Program-made: the position numbers and the translations under genes
From: Closterium sp. Naga37s-1
Lineage: Eukaryota; Streptophyta; Zygnematophyceae; Desmidiales; Closteriaceae
Direction: 5' to 3'
Assembly: GCA_947471745.1 (NCBI GenBank)
Contig: CANJKZ010000535.1
Coordinates: 370,001-434,000 of the forward strand
Length of the DNA: 64,000 nucleotides
Part shown: positions 58,001 to 64,000 of the stretch, piece after piece
Layout of the letters: every line of letters begins with the position of its first letter
Numbering within the stretch: the first letter of the stretch is position 1
Notes under the pieces: generated by a model
The model's database searches: none
What the model was told of the DNA's origin: nothing
Seen by the model: the letters and a program-made list of their open reading frames with translations, nothing else

Positions 58001-61000
58001 TAACCATCCTGCGCTGCTCCCTCTCCTCCCCTCTCATCCCGCCCTGCCCCTGCCAACCCCCCCTTTCCACCTCCCCCACCATTCAGGACCCAATCATTAT
58101 CTTCCGCCTGCATGAAGAATCGATAATGGACTGCAACGAGGCGGCTGTTACCATCCTGCGCTGAAATCACCATATTCGCCTGCTGGATCTCCCGCCCCCT
58201 CCTCTCTCCCTCTCCCATTCAGGACCCAATCATTATCTTCCGTCTGCATGAAGAATCGATAATGGATTGCAACGAGGCGGCAGTAGCAATCCTGCGCTGC
58301 GCCTCCAAAGCAGACGTCATGTGCCGCCCGTTCCACGTCAGCTTCTCGCCGCCCGTCCAGCCGGACGGCCGCCCGACGGCCGAAGCGGCCGGGGAGGTGA
58401 TGGCGAGGGTGCAGAGCGGCGAGGCGATCAGCTTTGAGTGGATGCACCGCGCTCTTGACGGGTCACCGCTCCCTGTGCTGGTTCGCGTGAAGGTGAGGAG
58501 GTGGGGGGAAGTCAGGCCAGAGGGATGGATGGCGAGGGTGCAGAGCGGCGAGGCGGTCAGCTTCGAGTGGATGCACCATGCTCTGGATGAGTCAAGGTGA
58601 GATGTGCTGCTTGTGGCTGGTACAAGTGAGCACGAGGGGAAAGGCAGAGCCAGGGGTGGCCGGCGAGGTGATGGCGAGGGTGCAGAGCGGCGAGGCGATC
58701 AGCTTCGAGTGGATGCACCATGCTCTGGGCGGGTCGCCTCTTCCTGTGTTGGTTCGAGTCAAGGTGAGAAAGGCAGGGCCTGGCTTAGAGTGAAGGTGAG
58801 GGGAACGGCAGGGACAGGGAGGGGCGGGGTTGGTGCAGAGCGGCGAGGCGGCGAGCTTCGAGTGGATGCACCATGCTCTGGGTGGTTCACCGCTCTCTGT
58901 GCTGGTTAGAGTCAGGGTGAGATGTGCTGCTTGTGGCTGGTACAAGTGAGCACGAGGGGAAGGCAGAGCCAGGGGTGGCTGGCGAGGTGATGGCGAGGGT
59001 GCAGAGCGGCGAGGCGGCGAGCTTCGAGTGGATGCACCATGCTCTGGGCCGGTCACCCCTGGCTGTGCTGGTGCGAGTGAAGGGACGTTGAGGGACAGCT
59101 GGGCGGGACTGTGCGATGGTGGCGTGGCACGACATGAGGGAAGCACAGATGATGGAGAGATAGGGGCATGCTGACGAGCCTTCCTCCCTCTCTTCGTGCC
59201 TGTGTGTGTCCTCGCCCGCCGCTCCACTCTCTTCAGCACATAGCGGCAGCGGGGCGGGACTGTGTGATCGTGGTGTGGCACGTATGAGGGGGGTTAAGAG
59301 GCGGGAGGAGGAGCTGAGGCAGGCCAAGGAGGCTGCAGAGGCGGCAGAGGCCAAGAGGAAGAATGTCTCTCTCCTTACCCGTGTCGTGTATATTTCCCTC
59401 CCCTTGGTTGTGGGTTTCCATCCCCTTCAGCACATATTGGCAGCGGGGCGGGACTGTGTGAACGTGGTGTGGCACGACATGAGGGAAGGGAAGCGAAGCG
59501 GAGGGAGGAGGAGGAGGAGCCAAGAGCACCCTGAGAAGCCTTGCACTCTCCCTGTGCTGATGTGTACTTCCCTCCCTCCCTTGGCGGTGCTCTTTCTTCC
59601 CGCTTTCTTCAGCACATAGTGGCAGCGGGGAGGGACTGTGTGATCGTGGTGTGGCACGACATGAGGGAAGCGAAGCAGAGGGAGGAGGAGCTGAGGGAGG
59701 CCAAGGAGGCTGCAGAGGCGCATCACTGGCTCTGTGTGTTTCCTCCTCTCTTGCCTGTGTGTGTTTCCATCCCACCCTCAGCACATAGTGGCAGCGGGGA
59801 GGGACTGTGTGATTGTGGTGTGGCACGATATGAGGGAGGCGAAGCAGAGGGAGGAGGAGCTGAGGCAGGCTAAGGAGGCTGCAGAGGCGGCTAGTCGCGC
59901 CAAGACACAGTTCCTGGCCAACATGAGCCACGAGCTGCGCACTCCCATGAATGGTAAGTTGCTATTGACAGTAAGTGGTTATTTATGAGTGATTGGTAGT
60001 GGTTGCTTGCAGCAAGTCGGTGGCTTTCATGACTCAATTACGGCCAGCCGCGCCAAGACACAGTTCCTGGCCAACATGAGCCACGAGCTGCGCACTCCCA
60101 TGAATGGTGAGTCATGACCTCAGCGAGGGGATAGCTGTAAGTAGATGCACGTGTGCGAGGGGATAGCTGTAAGTAGATGCACGTGTGCGAGGGGATAGCT
60201 GTAACTAGATGCACGTGTGCGAGGGGATAGCTGTAACTAGATGTAAGTGTGTAATGAGTCGTTTTTTGAGTCGACTCAAAACATTACTTCAGCGAGGGGA
60301 TAGCTGTAACTAGATGTACGTACGTGTGCGTACCCGTATCAGTCAGTGGGTGATTGACAGCAAATCGGTGCTTATCACATGTCTGAAATACAGCTATCCG
60401 CGCCAAGACACAGTTCCTGGCCAACATGAGCCACGAGCTGCGCACTCCCATGAATGGTAATTGGTGGATGTTGCTGGGTGATTGGCGGCAGTGGGCGATC
60501 GATAAGGGGTGCTTGGCAGTAAGTCGATGGTTATCAAACGTTTCAAATAAGTGGATGGATGGAGTTTGAGACGTCTCAAGACTCAGACGACTGAATGGTG
60601 GCTTGTGATTGGATGGGGATTTTACCGAAAAGGCATGAGGTTGTGATGTCATCCCCCAGGCGTGTTGGGGGTGGTGGAGCTGCTGCTGGCATCAGGCGTG
60701 AGTGGGGAGCAGAGGGCGCTGCTACAGGTCGTGCGGGCATCAGGGGAGAGCCTCGTGCGTTGCCATAACTACACACTCACACGTTCGCCCCTCCCTCCCT
60801 CCCTCCCTCCCTCCCTCCCTCCCTCCCTCCCTCCCTCCCTCCCTCCCTCCTTCCGTGCTGCATCACCAGGCGTGTTGGGGGTGGTGGAGCTGCTGTAGGC
60901 ATCAGGCGGGAGTGGGGAGCAGGCAGAGGGCGCTACTGCAGGTCGTGCGGGCGTCAGCGGAAAGCCTCGTGAGGTGGCTTAGAAACGCACTCACACGTTT

Positions 61001-64000
61001 GCCCCTCCCTCCCTCCTTCCATGCTGCTGCTTTGGTCGCTTCCCCAGGCGTGTTGGGGGTGGTGGAACTATTACTAAGCTCGGGTGTGAGTGGCGAGCAG
61101 AGGGCACTACTGCAGGTGGTGCGGGCGTCAGGGGAGAGCCTCGTGCGAATCCTCTCAGACCTCCTCGATATCACGCGCATCGAGTCCCACTCCCTCGCGA
61201 TCTCCCTCGCGCCCTTCTGTCTTCACTCGGCCATTGAGAGCACTCTCGCGCTCATGAGAGTTGTTGCCGTCAAGAAAGGGCTGCAGGTAAGAAAGGGCTC
61301 CAAGTGTGTTCCACTCCCACTCAGGGCATCAGGGGAGAGCCTCGTGCGAATCCTCTCAGACCTCCTTGATATCACGCGCATCGAGTCCCACTCCCTCGCG
61401 CTCTCCCTCGCGCTCTCCCTCGCGCCCTTCTGCCTTCACTCGGCTATCGAGAGCACCCTCGCGCTCATGACGGTTGTTGCCGTCAAGAAAGGGCTGCAGG
61501 TACGAAAGGGTTGCAAGTGTGTCCCACTCTCCTTTCTCTACCAGTCACTCGCGCTCTCCCTCGCGCCCTTTGGTCTTCACGCGGCCATTGAGAGCACTCT
61601 CGCTCTCATGAGAGTCGTTGCCGTCAAGAAAGGGTAACACGTGTGTCTGGCTTTCACTCTCGCTCCCACTGGCCCCCTCTGTCTCCGCGCTGTCATTGAG
61701 TGCACTGTTGCTCTCATCTCATGCGCACTTTTGCCGTCAAGCCCAGCTGAAAGGGTTGAAAGTATTGCACGGTTGCACCCAGTTAGCTTTGTCTGTTTTT
61801 TCATTTCGCCTCTCCTCATCAGCTGTATCAGGCTGAAGATTTTGAGGTGCCTCAAAACAAGTCTCAGGGCGTATTCCACTTTGTTTCAAGAGTACTGTTT
61901 GTGTCATCCGAGATTCTTGGACGACCAATGGGGCGCATTTCAGTTCCACTGTTGGAATACCATTGGTCGTCCAGGAATCTCGGATGGCACAAACAGTACT
62001 CTTGACACGAAGTGGATTACGCCCTCACTCCCAATTACTCATCATTCCGGTCCCCGCTCTCGTCTCCCCTCTCCCTTTCCCCTTCCTCATCTCTCCCTCC
62101 CTTCCCCATTTCTCCCCTTTGGCCTTTGCCAGATGTCAGTCAGCATCGATCCATGGACGCCACAGGAGGTGGTGGGCGATGCAATGCGGTTCCGCCAGGT
62201 GCTGCTCAACCTGCTTTCGAATGCCATCAAATTCACCGATAGGTGAGTAGCAGCAACTATGGTTTTACGTTTCATGAGTGCATCTACGATAAACATGGTT
62301 ATTTATTTACCACTCACCACTCTCATCCGCTTTCGCCTGCTGCCCTTCCCTCCTCTCTTGCGCTCTTTTCCCTTCCCTTGATCCACTACGCGAAGTTACC
62401 CCGTTGCTGCTCACCATTCTCTTGCTGCCCTCACCCCTCTCTTGCTGCCCTCGCCCCTCCCCCCTGTGTATGCCTCCCTATTCCAGAGGCTCTGTGGCAG
62501 TGCATGTGACAAGGCTGCACAACACTCCCCTTATCTCCTGCGCTCCCCTCTCTCTGTGTGCATGCCTCCCTATTCCAGAGGCTCTGTGGCAGTGCATGTG
62601 ACAAGGCTGCACAACACTCCCCTTATCTCCTGCGCTCCCCTCTCTCTGTGTGTATGCCTCCCTATTCCAGAGGCTCTGTGGCAGTGCATGTGACAAGGCT
62701 GCACAACACTCCCCTTATATCCTGCGCTCCCCTCTCTCTGTGTGTATGCCTCCCTATTCCAGAGGCTCTGTGGCAGTGCATGTGACAAGGCTGCACAACA
62801 CTCCCCTTATCTCCTGCGCTCCCCTCTCTCTGTGTGTATGCCTCCCTATTCCAGAGGCTCTGTGGCAGTGCATGTGACAAGGCTGCACAAACCCGCTCCC
62901 TCACATGTCACCGGGGAGGCTAGTGGGGGTAGGGGTAGGCTCTGGGTTGGCCCGCCCTGGTCTGCCGAATGTGTGCATACGGGTGGTGGTGATAGCATGC
63001 CTGTTCATCGCAGGGGAGGGGAGTGTAATGTGGAGGACACTAGGCAGGGTAGGGGAGCAGGAGGAAATGGAGGAGCAGGAGGAGGAGGAGAAGAAATAGA
63101 AGTGGGAGCAGCAGCGGGAGGAGCAGGAGGAGGAGAAGAAATAGAAGTGGGAGCAGCAGCGGGAGGTGCAGGAGGAGGCCGTAGTGGAGGTGGGGTTGAA
63201 AGTTTCCAGGGAAAGAAGAGGCAGAGGGAGGGAGAGGGGCGGGGTGAGGAGCAGGAGAGCAGTGGAGGGGTGAACAAGAAGGGATGGTCTGATATTGCTC
63301 AAACGGCAAGAGTAGAGCAGGAGAGAAGTGGCTGGGTGGAGTTGGAGAGGACTGACAGGGAGGAAGGAGGATTGAAGGGAGGGATGAGGGTGGAGGCGAG
63401 CGGATGGCTAGAGCACTTGACCCACGTGGAGATGAGTCAGGAGGGGCAGGACGGGCAGCAGGGGCAGCAGGGGCGGCAACAGGGGCAGCAGGAGCAGCAG
63501 GAGGGGCAGGAGAGGCAGCAGGCGGGGCAGCAGGGGGAGCAGGAGGGGCAGGAGGGGCAGCAGGGGGGGCAGCAGTAAGAGCAGTCAGTGGTGTGGGTGC
63601 AGGTGAGGGTGCAAGACACAGGCATAGGCATGCCACCCCACGTCATACCCCACATCTTCCACCCCTTCACTCAGGCTGACTCCTCCTCCTCACGCCGCTT
63701 CGGAGGCACGGGCCTGGGCCTTGCCATCTGTCACTCGCTCATTGGCCTCATGGGTGGGGAAATCTCTGTGAACAGTCAGCCTGGGGTTGGGTCGGTTTTC
63801 ACCGTCTGCATCCCCTTTGGGAAAGCTCGAACGGATGAGGCGGTGACTTTTGAGTCGACTCAAAAGGCCGGGTCGGCTTTCACCGTCTTCATCCCCTTTG
63901 GGAAAGCTCGAACGGATGAGGCAGTGGTGGGTGGGATGGATAAGCCTTCCCAAAATGCACCTACGCGGGGGGCCATCCAAGAACCGCAAACCACCTTCCC
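55049..64000 (+). CDS. PAS-domain histidine kinase, truncated by the window edge
   Basis: Sensor histidine kinase like the PAS-histidine kinases of bryophytes and charophytes. Exons: 55049-56245, 56494-57393, 58223-58492, 59782-59953, 61048-61286, 62133-62242, 62855-~62930 and ~63585-64000 (the last junction is uncertain). Residues 1-399 and most of the next 300 are low-complexity, including a GGDSGR repeat (56937-57066) and a short coiled coil ([20 protein letters not shown]). The PAS domain follows ([53 protein letters not shown]). Next come the coiled linker and H-box [15 protein letters not shown], phospho-acceptor helix [13 protein letters not shown]-box [20 protein letters not shown]1 box [10 protein letters not shown] and G2 box [20 protein letters not shown]. 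All catalytic signatures are present. A receiver domain may follow outside the window. Confidence 0.88.
56372..56493 (+). repeat. Acceptor-side copy of histidine kinase exon 2
   Basis: GCAG/GATTCATTGGGCCTAGAGCG ([11 protein letters not shown]) resembles the real exon-2 start at 56494 ([14 protein letters not shown]), 116 bp upstream. A CCCAACCC-type run links the two. Confidence 0.65.
57659..58165 (+). repeat. Acceptor-side array of the PAS exon
   Basis: Four copies of CAG/GACCCAATCATTATCTTCCG plus ~75 nt ([21 protein letters not shown]) start at about 57662, 57791, 57940 and 58087, before the complete exon at 58223. Similarity to the real exon rises towards it. Confidence 0.95.
58529..59090 (+). 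repeat. Donor-side array of the PAS exon
   Basis: Four copies of the exon end ([20 protein letters not shown]...LPVLVRVK) follow the real donor at 58493. They end near 58597, 58764, 58917 and 59085; the first three keep a GTGAGA donor. Confidence 0.94.
59097..59731 (+). repeat. Acceptor-side array of the H-box exon
   Basis: Copies of CAG/CACATAGTGGCAGCGGGG ([20 protein letters not shown]) start at about 59237, 59431 and 59613, plus an acceptor-less trace at 59100, before the complete exon at 59782. Confidence 0.94.
60040..60460 (+). repeat. Donor-side copies of the H-box exon
   Basis: [20 protein letters not shown] plus GT donor is repeated at 60047-60106 and 60397-60457, including the phospho-acceptor His. 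Between them is a ~39-bp minisatellite (GCGAGGGGATAGCTGTAA...) with TTTTGAGTCGACTCAAAA at 60264-60281. Confidence 0.94.
60565..60579. repeat. Palindrome, ACGT-centred member
   Basis: TTTGAGACGTCTCAA, embedded in a longer imperfect dyad GAGTTTGAG...CTCAAGACTC. Confidence 0.85.
60659..60990 (+). repeat. Acceptor-side copies of histidine kinase exon 5
   Basis: Copies of CCAG/GCGTGTTGGGGGTGGTGG ([20 protein letters not shown]) start at about 60660 and 60870. The second has an in-frame TAG. They precede the complete exon at 61048. A (CCCT)n tract separates them. Confidence 0.93.
61326..61745 (+). repeat. Donor-side copies of histidine kinase exon 5
   Basis: Copies of the exon end end near 61500 ([20 protein letters not shown]...KKGLQ/GTACGA), near 61633 (short) and, very decayed, near 61741. 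Confidence 0.9.
61840..62030. mobile_element. Palindrome followed by a ~65-bp inverted duplication
   Basis: TTTTGAGGTGCCTCAAAA (61840-61857) directly precedes an inverted repeat with arms at about 61868-61938 and 61959-62030 (core GGACGACCAATGG / CCATTGGTCGTCC). It could be a small foldback element in the intron before the N-box exon. Confidence 0.75.
62487..62854 (+). repeat. 92-bp acceptor-side array of the [10 protein letters not shown] exon
   Basis: Four copies of TATTCCAG/AGGCTCTGTGGC plus ~30 exon nt plus intron start at 62487, 62579, 62671 and 62763, exactly 92 bp apart. The exon-like start at 62855 is the only one that continues into different sequence. Confidence 0.97.
63789..63930 (+). 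repeat. In-frame 81-bp duplication with palindrome inside coding sequence
   Basis: [19 protein letters not shown] is followed in the same frame by TFESTQKA (encoded by the palindrome CTTTTGAGTCGACTCAAAAG, 63847-63866, and flanks) and then by a second [19 protein letters not shown]. The period of 81 bp is 27 codons. Confidence 0.95.

Noticed and set aside
62742..63578. A separate Gln/Gly-rich gene in the 3' part of the histidine kinase
   Set aside because: It is the same frame as the kinase exon [10 protein letters not shown] and ends at a lone TAA just before the G1 box. It is better explained as intron or expansion inside the kinase.

Overview
The window is nuclear DNA from a green-lineage eukaryote. 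It has spliced genes with GT-AG introns and many short exons, and its genes best match land-plant families: AP-4 mu adaptin, a HESPERIN/CCR4-type deadenylase (two copies), EXO70A1-like exocyst subunit, MOB1, a DUF819 membrane protein, an ABC1K8/AtOSA1-type plastid kinase and a PAS-domain histidine kinase. The histidine kinase type, known from bryophytes and charophytes, together with the compact but repeat-swollen introns suggests a streptophyte alga (Zygnematophyceae such as Closterium is my guess) or another early-diverging streptophyte. This is inference from protein resemblance; no search was run.

Layout: 0.35-1.8 kb AP4M (-, single exon); 2.8-5.6 kb HESPERIN-like A (+); 6.6-18.5 kb EXO70A1-like (+), inflated by a 3.9-kb minisatellite and several smaller arrays; 19.5-23.6 kb unknown membrane protein (-); 23.6-25.6 kb gene-free with a foldback inverted repeat; 25.6-27.9 kb MOB1 (+); 28.9-34.0 kb DUF819 membrane protein (-); 34.8-39.9 kb HESPERIN-like B (-), paralogue of A with the same exon phases; 40.9-49.0 kb ABC1K8-like kinase (+); 49-55 kb gene-poor with three satellite blocks; 55.0 kb to the window edge, PAS histidine kinase (+), cut off at its C-terminus. 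The genes are unrelated in function; there is no operon or cluster logic.

The unusual biology lies in the non-coding structure. (1) Most multi-exon genes carry tandem partial copies of exons arranged by a strict rule: copies containing the 3' splice site plus the exon start lie upstream of the real exon, and copies containing the exon end plus the 5' splice site lie downstream. In EXO70 one such duplication has become about 120 copies of a 32-bp unit, each with the exon end and a GTATGT donor. (2) A dispersed 18-20 bp palindrome, TTTTGAG-NNNN-CTCAAAA, recurs at least a dozen times. Its centre varies (GCGC, TCGA, ACGT, AATT) but stays self-complementary, and it often sits exactly at the junction between two copies of a 30-80 bp direct duplication. 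One such event lies in the open reading frame of the histidine kinase. I propose these as one process, palindrome-associated duplication acting on exon edges. That link is inference, and an assembly artefact must be excluded.
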